From: DATFVJ01 sp963820395 | GTDB lineage: Bacteria > Actinomycetota > Actinomycetes > Streptosporangiales > Streptosporangiaceae | NCBI GenBank assembly: GCA_963820395.1 | Contig: CAWGAE010000028.1 | Span: 213,953-277,952 of the forward strand | Direction: 5' to 3' | Length of the DNA stretch: 64,000 nucleotides | Shown here: piece by piece, positions 19,181 to 28,705 of the stretch | Layout: each line of letters starts with the position of its first letter | Numbering within the stretch: the stretch's first letter is position 1 | The notes under the pieces: model-generated | What the model was told of the DNA's origin: nothing | The model's database searches: none | Seen by the model: the letters and a program-made list of their open reading frames with translations, nothing else | Program-made: the position numbers and the translations under genes

Positions 19181-20836
19181 CTACCGCCCGCGCACGCACT
19201 TATCGTAGAGGCCGAGCAGGCGCGCGCCCGGATCGTAAGCACGCTTCAGTTCCCGGTACTCCTGTCCGTTGTACTGCCGCCAGAATTCGTCCTCGGTGTA
19301 GTAAGCCGTCGAATACAGTCCCTTGCGGCCGCCGAGCGCGAAGACCTCGTCCTCGATAAGCCGGTTGTGATAGCCATCGGACTGGCCGGGCTCGAGCGGA
19401 ACAGTCCCCCAGAAGCCGAAGTTCACGTAGACGTGGCCGGGCTCCAGCGGATATAGCGGCCAGCTCGCACCGCTGCGAAGCCGCAGCGGGCATAGCCACA
19501 CGGGCCTCATGCGGACTTCACGGAAGAAGAAGTCAAGGAAACCCGCGCCATTCTCGACCGGGATCTCGACGTCCTGAATGACATCCTCCCTCGCGCTGAC
19601 CTGGCGCGACTTGTTCATCTGCGCGGTGAGTCCGTGCCTGCGGTCGAAGGCGACGAGCCGCCGGTACACGTCTGAACGCCGGTATCTGCGCGGCCACATC
19701 CGGCGGATCGCCGGGTTCTGGACGCCGAATGGGCGCGAGCACCAGAACCAGTCGGTGTCCCATCGCCACAGGTAGTCGCGGACTGTCAGGAAGTCCTCCC
19801 GGTACCGCTGGACGGACCGATAGTAGATCTGCTGCCCGGTGTAGTCACTTAGCCACGGTGCGACGCTGCTGAAGGTCCCCAGGGTGAGGTACAGCTCATC
19901 GGGCCCGAAGGCGATCCCGTCGATGAAATCGACCGGCGCGCCGTCGACCGCCTGGTCCGCGGCGATCTGACCGACCGCGCTCATGCAGTCGTCCAGGCTC
20001 CCAAACGGCCGATGGCGGAGATGCACATACGGTTTGACCGGCTCAAGCTCGATGGTGAGCGATAGCGCGTAGCCGAGCGTGCCATAGGAGTTGGGGAAGC
20101 CGCGGAAGAGCCTCGCGTGCTCGCCCTCTGGTGCGGCGGTCACGACCCGGCCATCGCCGGTCAGGATCTCCATCTCGATGACGGACTCGTGCGGAAGGCC
20201 GTTGCGGAGCGAGGTGGATTCGATGCCAAGGCCGGTAACGGCGCCGCCGAGGGTGATCGTCTTAAGCTGGGGCACGACGAGCGGTATCAAGCCGTAACGC
20301 AAGGTAGCGTCGGCCAGATTCTCGTAGATTGTCATCCCCCCGGCGACCGCCGTCCTTGTCACCGGGTCCACGTGCAGCACGTGGTCGAACGCGGAGACGT
20401 CGAGGCCATGGAGAACTGGAGAAGCGTCGCGGAATCTGAACAGGTTGGACGTCGGCTTGGCCAGGCGGACGGGTTCCCCGGCCGGAAGTTCCTGATACGC
20501 CTGCCGGAGCGCCGCCACGGCCGCGCGGTGCCGGTCGAGTTCCAGTGCGGGCACGCCAGCGAGCGTGGCGGGCACCGATACCCCGGCAGGCAGGGATGCT
20601 GCGGCAGCATTCCCCGCGCGGTCGGCTGCCCTGCCGCCTGCCGCACTGCCACTCGCGTCGCGTGCCGTGCGGGCGCCGGTGCGGCCGCCTTCTGGGCCGC
20701 CGCCGGTGGCGCGCCCCCCGCCCGCACTCGCGTCGCCTTCCACACCGCGGCCGATGCTGCCGCCTTCCTCCGCGCCGCCGGACCGGCGGCGGCCCGGCGA
20801 AGAGCCTGCGGTCTGCGCGCCGGTGACACCTGTCAC
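19181..20836 (-). CDS. tmsA: TmsA-type FAD-binding oxidoreductase, 10-methyl fatty acid synthesis
   Basis: FAD-binding (PCMH/BBE-type) reductase that, in the characterised TmsA/TmsB pair, reduces the 10-methylene fatty-acyl intermediate. FAD-fold features include VAGGMTIYENLADATLRYG, PQLKTITLGGAVTGLGIES and GLPHESVIEMEILTGDG. The C-terminal half (DTDWFWCSRPFGVQNPAIRR; YVNFGFWGTVPLEPGQ) is typical of the subfamily. Start is GTG 20836 with gaggaggggag upstream. The first about 100 residues are Gly/Ala/Arg-rich low complexity, longer than usual, and the true start could be further in. Probably the first gene of an operon with tmsB; TmsC is absent. Confidence 0.85.
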   Translation of the reverse strand: MTGVTGAQTAGSSPGRRRSGGAEEGGSIGRGVEGDASAGGGRATGGGPEGGRTGARTARDASGSAAGGRAADRAGNAAAASLPAGVSVPATLAGVPALELDRHRAAVAALRQAYQELPAGEPVRLAKPTSNLFRFRDASPVLHGLDVSAFDHVLHVDPVTRTAVAGGMTIYENLADATLRYGLIPLVVPQLKTITLGGAVTGLGIESTSLRNGLPHESVIEMEILTGDGRVVTAAPEGEHARLFRGFPNSYGTLGYALSLTIELEPVKPYVHLRHRPFGSLDDCMSAVGQIAADQAVDGAPVDFIDGIAFGPDELYLTLGTFSSVAPWLSDYTGQQIYYRSVQRYREDFLTVRDYLWRWDTDWFWCSRPFGVQNPAIRRMWPRRYRRSDVYRRLVAFDRRHGLTAQMNKSRQVSAREDVIQDVEIPVENGAGFLDFFFREVRMRPVWLCPLRLRSGASWPLYPLEPGHVYVNFGFWGTVPLEPGQSDGYHNRLIEDEVFALGGRKGLYSTAYYTEDEFWRQYNGQEYRELKRAYDPGARLLGLYDKCVRGR

Positions 20837-20896
20837 GAGCCACTCCCCTCCTCGCGGGGGTCACCCCCTGCGGCAAGCTGGGTGCAGGAGGTGCAC

Positions 20897-20990
20897 ATGG
20901 GAAAGCTTTAGGCCGAACTGGACGAACGGCTGATCGAGTCTAGCTTGAGCCCGCCGGTCCACCTCGTAGCGACGGCGCCGCTCGCCGAAT
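20897..20990 (+). pseudogene. N-terminal relic of a pyridoxamine-5'-phosphate-oxidase-family gene
   Basis: After a good ribosome site (aggag) the translation reads MGKL-stop-AELDERLIES, then PPVHLVATAPLAESG. This matches the conserved start of actinobacterial PPOX-family flavoproteins, where the stop position is normally Tyr or Phe. A TAG therefore interrupts codon 5. Beyond about 21,000 similarity dissolves, with only a vague FGGRGYERIA-like echo near 21,130. The gene is decayed and nothing functional is expected. Confidence 0.55.
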
Positions 20991-21139
20991 CTGGATCTCG
21001 TGATTCAGGCCCGCGCGGGTTACGGTGCCGCGCCAGAACGCGTCGATGACCTCCGGCCGCCGGCACGGCGGGACCGCCGTTCCGGCGACGCTGAACCCTA
21101 AACCGGACCTCGAATCGCTGGACCTTTCGGTGGCCGCGG

Positions 21140-21964
21140 CTACGAGAGGATTGCGACGGCTTCGTCGGTTGAGGTGTGCTGCGCTGGCTGACGTGCGGCA
21201 CGGCCTAACAGCTGGATTGACTCCGCGGAGAGCAAACCATCCTCGGATATGGAGCGAAGCTCGACGCCCTGTGCGTCAGCGATGACCGCGGTTTTGTCCT
21301 CGACGCGGAACCAGCCATCCTCTTCATCGTGCGGCTCGCTGGCCACGAGGACGCCAACTGGCTCTTTCCGGTAACAGAGGGTCTCGCCCCAGGTGGTGGC
21401 GACGAACCGGACGCCGTCGGTGGCCAGCATGTTCAGGCAGGCACCGGAATCCAGCTCCACGACGTCGCGCAGCAGGCTCACCAGCGACTCCTCCAGATCC
21501 AGGCCTCTGTCCAAGCGCTGCCACAGCAGCGTGGCCAGCAGCGCCGCGTCACACCCCGATTCCGGTTCACGACCGGAGCCGAGCAGGGGACGGACCTTGT
21601 CGACGTTGAGATGCCCGTTGAGGCTGAGCAGGCAGCGCCCGTTAGTGAACGGCGCGTTGGCGTTCTCCTCGATGGGCATTCCGGGGCTCGCCGCCCGGAC
21701 CGCGCCAAGCACACAGCTCGAGGCCACCTCGCGGGCCAGCACGGTGAATACGCCGTCGTCCCAGATCGGGATCGTGGTGCGATAGCGTTCTGCGCTGGCG
21801 GCACCTTCGGCTGGAAACCAGCCCGCACCAAAGCCGTCCTTGTTGACTAGCCCGACCCGCTGCCACCGCGGCGCCCTGGCCTGCCGCGCCAGCCCATAGC
21901 CCGCCTCGAAGAACAGCTCATGCAGGGCGCGTGCCTGCCCGATCCATCCGAAATGACGGCACAT
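21140..21964 (-). CDS. EgtC-like class II glutamine amidotransferase / gamma-glutamyl amidase
   Basis: N-terminal-nucleophile amidohydrolase. The mature N-terminus is Cys2 (MCRHFGWIGQ), so the ATG at 21964 is the start even though the frame extends to 22003. Family marks are LVNKDGFGAGWFP, VLGAVRAASPGMPIEENANA and LLSLNGHLNVDK. This is the pattern of EgtC, which removes the gamma-glutamyl group in ergothioneine synthesis. EgtB and EgtD are not in the window. Instead it is the last gene of a three-gene cluster with an AsnB-like enzyme and a GCS2/ATP-grasp fusion, so its substrate may be a gamma-glutamyl product of those enzymes. The C-terminal tail from about residue 245 is not conserved. Confidence 0.8.
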   Translation of the reverse strand: MCRHFGWIGQARALHELFFEAGYGLARQARAPRWQRVGLVNKDGFGAGWFPAEGAASAERYRTTIPIWDDGVFTVLAREVASSCVLGAVRAASPGMPIEENANAPFTNGRCLLSLNGHLNVDKVRPLLGSGREPESGCDAALLATLLWQRLDRGLDLEESLVSLLRDVVELDSGACLNMLATDGVRFVATTWGETLCYRKEPVGVLVASEPHDEEDGWFRVEDKTAVIADAQGVELRSISEDGLLSAESIQLLGRAARQPAQHTSTDEAVAILS

Positions 21965-22213
21965 TGGCGATGATCCCTTCGGGCTTTTCCCAGCTGCTCG
22001 CAATCTGAGCTCAGTGGGGCTGTTGCAGATTCAAAGGAACGTCTCACATCGTGAGATTGATCTTTCTAGCTGGCCTCGGAGGACTCGTTCGAAATCCCAT
22101 GACCTCCGACGATGCCGACATGCGCTCCGCCAGCGTGACCCGTATCTCGCAATCTGGGACGCTGCCTCAATTGTGCAACAGCCCGCCATGCGTCTCCAAC
22201 AAGACGATGACGC

Positions 22214-23989
22214 CTATATTCCGTGGGTCTGCAGCCATAGTTCCAGCAGAGCGAGCTGCCATAGCGCGCTAGCACCCAGAGTGGTGCGGTAGTCGCTGGG
22301 TGCTGCCAGCAACCTCTCGACATATGACATTTGAAACAGGCCGCGCGACTTCGCCGCAGGGCAGGTAAGCGCCTCGCGGACCATTTCAAGGTACGGACCA
22401 CGCAGGTGGCGGATCGCCGGCACCGGGAAGTACCCCTTCGGCCGGTCGATGACCTCGTCGGGGACGATGCCGCGGGCAGCGCTCTTCAGCACGCCCTTGC
22501 CCTCCGAGGCAAGCTTGAGCCCTGGCGGGCAGGAGGCTGCCAGTTCGACCAGGTCGTGATCGAGGAATGGGGTGCGTGCCTCCAGACCCCAGGCCATCGT
22601 CATGTTGTCGACACGCTTGACGGGGTCGTCTACCAGCATGATAGCCGTGTCGATCCGAAGTGCCGCGTCCATCGCGGTCACGGCCCCCGGAGCCGCGAAG
22701 TGCCGCCGGACGAACATCGAGCTGACATCGTCTGACGTCATGTATTCGGGGCTGAGCACTCCGGCCAGCTCGTCATGCGGACGATCGAAGAACACGGTGG
22801 AGTATGCCGCCGCCGCGTCCTCGCGCGGTACTCCGGCGAGCGGTGGATACCAGTCGTATCCCGCGAATACCTCGTCGGCCCCCTGCCCGGACTGGACCAC
22901 CTTGACATGCCGCGACACCTCCTGGGACAGCAGGTAGAACGCGACCGCGTCGTGACTCACCATCGGTTCGCTCATGGCTTCAATGGCGCTCCGCAGCGCC
23001 GGCAGCAGTCGCGAGTCGTCGATCCGGATCTTGTGGTGGTCGGTGTCGAAACGCTCGGCGACCAGGTCTGAGTAGCCGAACTCGTCGCCGGACTCACCGC
23101 CTGCGTCGGCGAAACCGATGCTGAAGGTCTGCAGGTCCGACTGCCCCGCCTCGGCCAGTAGCGCCACGATGAAGCTCGAATCCAGCCCGCCGGACAGCAG
23201 CACGCCGACCGGCACATCGGCCACCATCCGCCGGTCCACCGCAGTCCGCACACCCGCGAGCACCGCCTCAGTCCACGCTTCCGGCGTGAGCTGCAGACCA
23301 CGGGTGAAGTCCGGGCGCCAGTACGCATAGTCGTCGAAGGCCCTCCCGTCTGGCTCGAAGGTCCGCACAGTGGCCGGCGGCAGCTTGTCGACCCCGCTGA
23401 GGATGGTGCGCGGCGGCGGCACCACCGAGTGGAAGGTCATGTAATGGTGCAGGGCTGTCCGGTCGATGTCGGTATCGACACCGCCGCCGGCCACCAGCGC
23501 GGGCAACGTGGAGGCGAAGCGCAGCCGGGCGGCGTCACGCGTGGTGTAGAGCGGCTTGATCCCCAGCCGGTCGCGTCCGAGAACCACCCTCCCGGTATCA
23601 CGCTCCGCCACCGCGAACGCGAACATTCCCTTGAAGTGATCGACGCACCGCTGCCCCCAGCGGTGGTAGGCCTTCACCAGCACCTCGGTATCGGAGGTGG
23701 AGAAAAAGTAGTAGCCGTCCCCGCGCAGCGTCTCGCGAAGATCCTTGTAGTTGTAGAGGCAACCGTTGAAAACGCCGGTCAGGCCGAGCTCGGCATCGAC
23801 CATGGGCTGGGACGCCCGCGCGGACAGATCGATGATCTTCAAGCGGCGGTGGCCGAGCGCGACCGGTCCCTGGGCCCAGATACCCGAGCCGTCGGGGCCG
23901 CGCGGCGCCATCTTCGCGGTCATCCGGGCCACCGCGGCTACGTCGGCGGGCCCGCCGTCGAAGCGGAGCTCGCCGCTCAAACCGCACAT
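22214..23989 (-). CDS. AsnB-like asparagine-synthetase-family amidotransferase
   Basis: Two-domain, glutamine-dependent amidotransferase. The N-terminal glutaminase starts at Cys2 (MCGLSGELRF) and has PRGPDGSGIW and LGHRRLKIIDLS. The synthetase domain carries the PP-loop LLSGGLDSSFIVALLAEAG and later the SGQGADEVFAGYDWYP and VDNMTMAWGLEARTPFLD motifs. At 591 residues it most resembles the branch called N-acetylglutaminylglutamine amidotransferase. Start ATG 23989 has aaggag 6 bases upstream. It lies 55 bp after the amidoligase fusion and 249 bp before the EgtC-like gene, same strand, so an operon is likely. The product is probably an amidated small peptide or amino-acid conjugate (inference). 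Confidence 0.88.
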   Translation of the reverse strand: MCGLSGELRFDGGPADVAAVARMTAKMAPRGPDGSGIWAQGPVALGHRRLKIIDLSARASQPMVDAELGLTGVFNGCLYNYKDLRETLRGDGYYFFSTSDTEVLVKAYHRWGQRCVDHFKGMFAFAVAERDTGRVVLGRDRLGIKPLYTTRDAARLRFASTLPALVAGGGVDTDIDRTALHHYMTFHSVVPPPRTILSGVDKLPPATVRTFEPDGRAFDDYAYWRPDFTRGLQLTPEAWTEAVLAGVRTAVDRRMVADVPVGVLLSGGLDSSFIVALLAEAGQSDLQTFSIGFADAGGESGDEFGYSDLVAERFDTDHHKIRIDDSRLLPALRSAIEAMSEPMVSHDAVAFYLLSQEVSRHVKVVQSGQGADEVFAGYDWYPPLAGVPREDAAAAYSTVFFDRPHDELAGVLSPEYMTSDDVSSMFVRRHFAAPGAVTAMDAALRIDTAIMLVDDPVKRVDNMTMAWGLEARTPFLDHDLVELAASCPPGLKLASEGKGVLKSAARGIVPDEVIDRPKGYFPVPAIRHLRGPYLEMVREALTCPAAKSRGLFQMSYVERLLAAPSDYRTTLGASALWQLALLELWLQTHGI

Positions 23990-24044
23990 CGGTGGCTCCT
24001 TGGGCGAAGGGGTTTCCGGGACATGCGGATCCTTTCGCGAGACG

Positions 24045-26582
24045 TCAATACATCAGCCATGTGTCCTTCGCCCCGCCTCCGCGCGATGAGTTGACGATCC
24101 TGCTTCCGCCGGGCGCCACCCGGGTCAGCGCGATTGGGACGACCGTGGTCTGGCCGCCAAGGCACACGAAGCCCCGGAGATCGACTGCCCGCGGCTCCAG
24201 GCGCCCCTCAGCGAGCGTCGGATGCGTCGACAAGGAGACGGTCTCCTGGGCGATCCAGTGGGCCGGGTCGGCGAGGATGCGGGCGCGGACCGCCCGCAGT
24301 TCCGCCGGCGTGGCATCCGGACCGATCACGACGCCCTCGCCACCGTAACCATCCACGGGCTTGGTCACCAGCTCCCCCAGCCGGTCCAGCACCTGCGAGC
24401 GCGACTCGGCGTCACGGCACAGGTAGGTTGGCACAGTGTCGAGCAAGGGCCGTTCGCCAAGATAGTACTCGATCAGTTTCGGCACGTAGGCGTACAGGCA
24501 CTTGTCGTCGGCGACGCCGTTACCTGGCGCGTTGGCCAGCACGACGATGCCATTACCGATCGCCTCCAGCAGGCCGGGGCCAAGCAGCCTCCCGTCCGCA
24601 CCCTTGGCGCCGAATAGCTCGTCCTCGTCGATCCGGCGATATATCACTTCCACCCTGGCCGGCTCGGCACCGTCGATCCACACGCCGTCATCCGCCACGC
24701 GCAACTCGCCCGGGTGGACCAGGGGGATCTCCAGCTCGTTGGCCAGCAGCCGGTGCTCATAAAATGCCGGGTCCACCGGGCCCGCGGTCACCAGAGCGAC
24801 GTGCGGCGAGGTCGCCGTCAGCGCAGACCGCAGTGCGCGCACCGCCATCTTTGGCCCCGGGGTGAGCCCCAGCGACGTGGGGATGAGCTCGGGCAGAACC
24901 CGGGCCGCCAGCCAGTGGTTGGCAATGGCATACCCGATGCCGGAGGGAACCCGCAGGTTGTCCTCGAGCACCGCCCACCGGCCGGCGCCGTCGCGGACCA
25001 GGTCGATGCCCGCCACGCAGCACCGCACCGCTGACTGGGGCAACCGCCGCCCCGACTCCCGCAGACCGGGCGATGCGTCGATCGCCCAGGCAGGCAGCAC
25101 GCCGTCGCGGACCACGGTGCGGTCCCCGTAAGCGTCGCGCAGGAATGCCTCCAGCGCACGGACCCGCTGCGTCAGCCCCGCCTGCAGCAGACGCCAGTCT
25201 TCGGCGGCGACGACCCTGGGAATGAGGTCGATTGGAAAGAGCCGGTCCTCGTCCTCGCCGCCGAGGTTGAAGATCATTCCCATCCGCCGCTGGACCTCGT
25301 CGCGATATCTCTGCCGCTCGGATAGGCCGTCGATACCGATCCTGTCCAGCGCGGTCATGATCATTCCGTATGGTCCGCGGGCGCTGCCGTCGAAGAGGAT
25401 CGCCTCGTCGCCCTCAGCGGCGTAGCCCTGCAGCATCGCGCTGACCGTCGTGCGGGCGGGTCCCGCGCCCGGCATCCAATCCGTGTTGGTGCGGGTTTCC
25501 GCCACCAGCGTGTCGACGACCTCCTGGAGGCCGCCGCTGGCGCACACCGCGCGCTGCCGTGCCGCCGAACTGCCCCGGGCTAGCGCCGACTCCGTGAGCT
25601 CAGCTACAAGTTCCCAGTCGCCGGTCGACTCCAGCGTAGGCCGGAGATCTGTCAGCATCCGCCCGACGAGCCGGTGAGCGGGTACCGGGGTTGCCGTCGC
25701 TGGATCGACAAGATTGCCCTCCAGGCCAGACCGAGCGGCCCGCCAGGTCGCGGCCTGGATCACCTCAGGGCGGACGGGCATCGGCGGGGTGCCCGCGATC
25801 GCCGCGTCGATCTCCCGTATCACCAGCGAGCGGAAGAGCCCGGCCAGCAGGACGACGTCCTCCAAACGCGGGCACGCGTCACAGATACGCAGCTCCACCG
25901 TGGCTAGATGGGCTGAGGGCCGGACATCGAAGTAAATCATGCCCGGGTCGCTTATGACTTCGGACCGCACGAGGTCGGCCACGGTCCGGTCGTAGTCCGC
26001 GGCTGACTCGAACGCGCCCAGGGCACCGGTGGTCGGCCAGCGTCGCCAGACCAGGTTGCGGTAGCTGGCGTAGCCGGTGTCCATCCCCACCCAGAACGGC
26101 GAGCTCGCCGACAGCGCTAACAGCGCTGGCAGCCAAGGTTCCACGCGGTGCGCGACCGCCACCGCCAGATCGCGATCGCCCACATCGACATGCACCTGCG
26201 CGCCGCAGATCAATTGCTCGCGGACCAGCATCCGGTACTCGTCCTGCATGTTCTCGTACCGCGGATCCGATGTGACCTTGAGCGCGTCAGGGTCGGCGAT
26301 GGGCACTGTGCCGGCGGCCACGATGCCCAGCCCAAGGGGTTCTGCCGCGGCGATGACGGCCCGCCGCAGGGCCGCAATGTCCTCGGCGAGGTCGACCAGG
26401 CGGACACAGGGACGGCTGTTGGCCTCGACCACGGACCGCTGAAGTTCCGCGCCGAACCTGTCTACAGGCAGCTGCTCCACGAGACTGTCGGCTTGCGCGG
26501 TCAACCGCCGCGTTCTCAGGTCGACCGTGTGGAACTCCTCCTCCACCCCGGCCGCCACGGACTCCGGACGCTCTATCACCAC
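24045..26582 (-). CDS. amidoligase fusion: GCS2/YbdK carboxylate-amine ligase plus circularly permuted ATP-grasp
   Basis: Two ligase domains in one chain. The first half is a GCS2-family gamma-glutamyl/carboxylate-amine ligase (VEEEFHTVDLRTRR, NSRPCVRLVDLAEDI, CGAQVHVDVGD, YFDVRPSAHLATVELRICDA). The second half is a circularly permuted type-2 ATP-grasp domain (GMIFNLGGEDEDRLFPIDLI, VLEDNLRVPSGIGYA, GYGGEGVVIGP, VDLRGFVCLGG). Such fusions are known in actinobacteria, and this ATP-grasp group has been predicted to build peptide-like metabolites. The frame is open to 26717, but conserved sequence begins about residue 50 and the upstream codons overlap a 15-bp tandem repeat. GTG 26582 with a weak aaagg is the likely start. 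It is the first gene of the operon with the AsnB-like and EgtC-like genes. Confidence 0.85.
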   Translation of the reverse strand: MVIERPESVAAGVEEEFHTVDLRTRRLTAQADSLVEQLPVDRFGAELQRSVVEANSRPCVRLVDLAEDIAALRRAVIAAAEPLGLGIVAAGTVPIADPDALKVTSDPRYENMQDEYRMLVREQLICGAQVHVDVGDRDLAVAVAHRVEPWLPALLALSASSPFWVGMDTGYASYRNLVWRRWPTTGALGAFESAADYDRTVADLVRSEVISDPGMIYFDVRPSAHLATVELRICDACPRLEDVVLLAGLFRSLVIREIDAAIAGTPPMPVRPEVIQAATWRAARSGLEGNLVDPATATPVPAHRLVGRMLTDLRPTLESTGDWELVAELTESALARGSSAARQRAVCASGGLQEVVDTLVAETRTNTDWMPGAGPARTTVSAMLQGYAAEGDEAILFDGSARGPYGMIMTALDRIGIDGLSERQRYRDEVQRRMGMIFNLGGEDEDRLFPIDLIPRVVAAEDWRLLQAGLTQRVRALEAFLRDAYGDRTVVRDGVLPAWAIDASPGLRESGRRLPQSAVRCCVAGIDLVRDGAGRWAVLEDNLRVPSGIGYAIANHWLAARVLPELIPTSLGLTPGPKMAVRALRSALTATSPHVALVTAGPVDPAFYEHRLLANELEIPLVHPGELRVADDGVWIDGAEPARVEVIYRRIDEDELFGAKGADGRLLGPGLLEAIGNGIVVLANAPGNGVADDKCLYAYVPKLIEYYLGERPLLDTVPTYLCRDAESRSQVLDRLGELVTKPVDGYGGEGVVIGPDATPAELRAVRARILADPAHWIAQETVSLSTHPTLAEGRLEPRAVDLRGFVCLGGQTTVVPIALTRVAPGGSRIVNSSRGGGAKDTWLMY

Positions 26583-26693
26583 CTGAGCGTAGAGCCTTTG
26601 TGTTTCACCAATATTTCGCACCTGTTTTCGGCGGATGATTACCCGGACTGTGGCTCGTGGGCGAGTCAGCTGATCACGTATGACCGATCCGCG

Positions 26694-26738
26694 GCAGAGT
26701 ATGAAGGAGCAGAGCATGATGGAGCAGAGTATGAAAGG
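26694..26738. repeat. 15-bp tandem repeat, three copies
   Basis: gcagagtatgaagga and two variants lie in tandem between the amidoligase gene and the IS1182-type element, in the presumed promoter region of the operon. Confidence 0.8.
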
Positions 26739-26777
26739 GTCTCGGCCGCAGGTGACCGCCCCTCGCTCCGCAGGAAC

Positions 26778-28704
26778 TGACCCTGTTGGTTAATTGTGTT
26801 TACGAGGCCAGGGCAAGTTCGAGGCGGGCGAGGTGGCTGGTGCGGGTCCGGTCCAGCGGGTGGCCGTTCCACCAGGCGTGTAACCGGATCAGGTTGAGCG
26901 CGACCGCGGCGTTGGTGTGTTCCAGGCGGGTCTTGGCCAGTCCGCGGTAGCGGGCGTGCCGCATGCCGGTGACGGCCACGCCTTGGCGGATGGTGCCTTC
27001 GACACCGGCGCGCAGCGCGTATCTGGCCTGGAAGTCCTTGGTGCCCTGGGTGGCTCGGGCGGCGAGCTGGGCTTGGTGGATTTCACGGGGATGGAGGGTG
27101 AGCTGGCGGCGCCCGGACGCCGAGGTGGTGCACTGGGCCCGGACCGGGCAGGGCCCGCAGGTGCCCTTCGCGAAAGTGATCACTATGGTGTCGGTGCCGC
27201 GCTGGGTGACGGGGTTCCAGGAGCTGCTGGCGTGACCTTGCGGGCAGGTGGCCTGCTGGGCATCGAAGTCGATGGCAAAAGCGGTGCGGTCGAACCCGGC
27301 ACCTGCCCTGGCCTGTGGTGAGGTGTCGGCCAGCGTCGGGGTGACCAGCGCGATACCGAATCCGGCCAGCGAGGACACCAGCAGCTCCGCCGAGGGGTAG
27401 CCCGAATCTACGTAATGCTCGGCCGGCCGCAGGTCCCGTCCGGCCAGGCGGGCATGGATCGGCGCGGTCATCTGGCTGACCGGGCACGGTCGCATCCGTG
27501 GTCTCCACGTTCACGATCAGATGAGGCGGCGGTGCGGCCTCACCGTCGTCGCCGTGACCTTCGCTGCCGGAGTCGCTGCTCGTAGCGGTGTCGTCGTCCC
27601 GGATGGCGCTGGTGTCGCAGGTCTCGGTGACGTGCACCTTGTAGCCGTTCCAGAAGGTGTCGCGCTTGACGCCCCACCGGGCATCGAGGTCATACGGGGA
27701 GGTGATGCGGGATCTGCCCGGCGGGAGACCTTCCACCTGCGCCTCCCGCCGTTTGATCACCTCCCGTCCCCGCTCGCCGGTGACGATGAGATAGTTCTGC
27801 ACGAGCACGACCCGCAGTACCCCGGCCTGATGCAGCCGCGCCAGGAACGCCAGATCCGGGTCGCTGGCCGCGGCGGCGTACACCGCCTTCAGCAGCGTGT
27901 GGCCGTCGCGGCCGTACGCCAGCGCCAGCTCCTCCTTCTTGGTCGCGGAGGCGGGCATCCGCCAGGTGTCGACCCGCGCGGCGTACCGCTTGCCCCACGA
28001 ATCGTCCAGATGACGCGCCAGCCAGTGCGGCGCGGCCACCGCCAGGGCCTCCAGACATGCCCGCACCGACTCCCCGGCCAGCTCCAGCCGGTTCAGGTCC
28101 CGTACCGCGGCGATCACATGGGTGGAATCGGTGCGCATCTTCCCGCCCGCCGGCACCAGCCCGTCAGCGGCCAGCCGCTCGAGCAGCGTGTCCAGCACCA
28201 CCTGATCCAGGCCGCCGCCGGCGACCCGGGCCCGGAACTCACTCAAGATCGAGTCGTCGAAGCCGGGATCGGGCAGGCCAAGGCCGAGCGCGTACTTCCA
28301 GTCGATCCGGGTGCGGACCGCCTCAGCGGCCTGCCGGTCGGTCAGATCCTCCGCCATCTGGAAGATCGTCACCAGGGCCAGGCGGCTCGGCGGCCAGCCC
28401 GGCTTGCCGCGCACCCCGTAGGCGCCCGCGAACTGCTCATCGGCCAGCCACTCACCCAGCTGGTCACGCACCATCACCGGCAGCGGGCGCTCCCGCTTGC
28501 CCCGGTACATCACCGCGACGGCCGCGACGATCTCCGGCGCGGGCTGCGGCCACGGCTGCGGCTGGACAGACATCACAGGCTCCATCCTGCGGCCGAGACG
28601 AGGGGAAAGTCGACCGCAGCCCGATCATGCAGAACGCAAGATCCGAAACGGATGCGCCACGCCACGCGGGCCCAGATTTCCTACGGAATTAGCCAGCAGG
28701 GTCA
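26778..28704 (-). mobile_element. complete IS1182-family-like insertion sequence
   Basis: The ends are inverted repeats: tgaccctgttggttaatt at 26778-26795 and, in complement, tgaccctgctggctaatt at 28687-28704 (16 of 18 match). A 5-bp direct repeat, ggaac, flanks it at 26773-26777 and 28705-28709, as expected for target duplication, so insertion is recent enough to read. It is 1,927 bp and contains one transposase gene. It sits about 200 bp upstream of the amidoligase operon. Confidence 0.88.
26800..28573 (-). CDS. IS1182-family transposase, in two frames
   Basis: DDE transposase. The N-terminal part has MVRDQLGEWLADEQF, PGFDDSILSEFRARV and the first acidic DSTHVIAAV. The C-terminal part (frame from 27495) has the second acidic HYVDSGYPSAELL, a CPQGH...CGPCPVRAQC zinc-type cysteine set and GVEGTIRQGVAVTGMRHARYRGL with the final Glu. 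The two frames meet near 27480, at cccggtcagc: one surplus base separates VETTDATVP from SQMTAPIHARLAGRD. Everything else is full length. The slip may be mutation, sequencing error or, less likely, programmed frameshifting. ATG 28573 (MSVQPQPW) follows a ggag at short distance. Confidence 0.85.
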
Positions 28705-28705
28705 G

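Noticed and set aside
27460..27500. Programmed frameshift in the IS1182 transposase
   Set aside because: No clear slippery heptamer or downstream stimulatory structure at the slip, and the family usually has a single frame. A mutation or sequence error is more likely.
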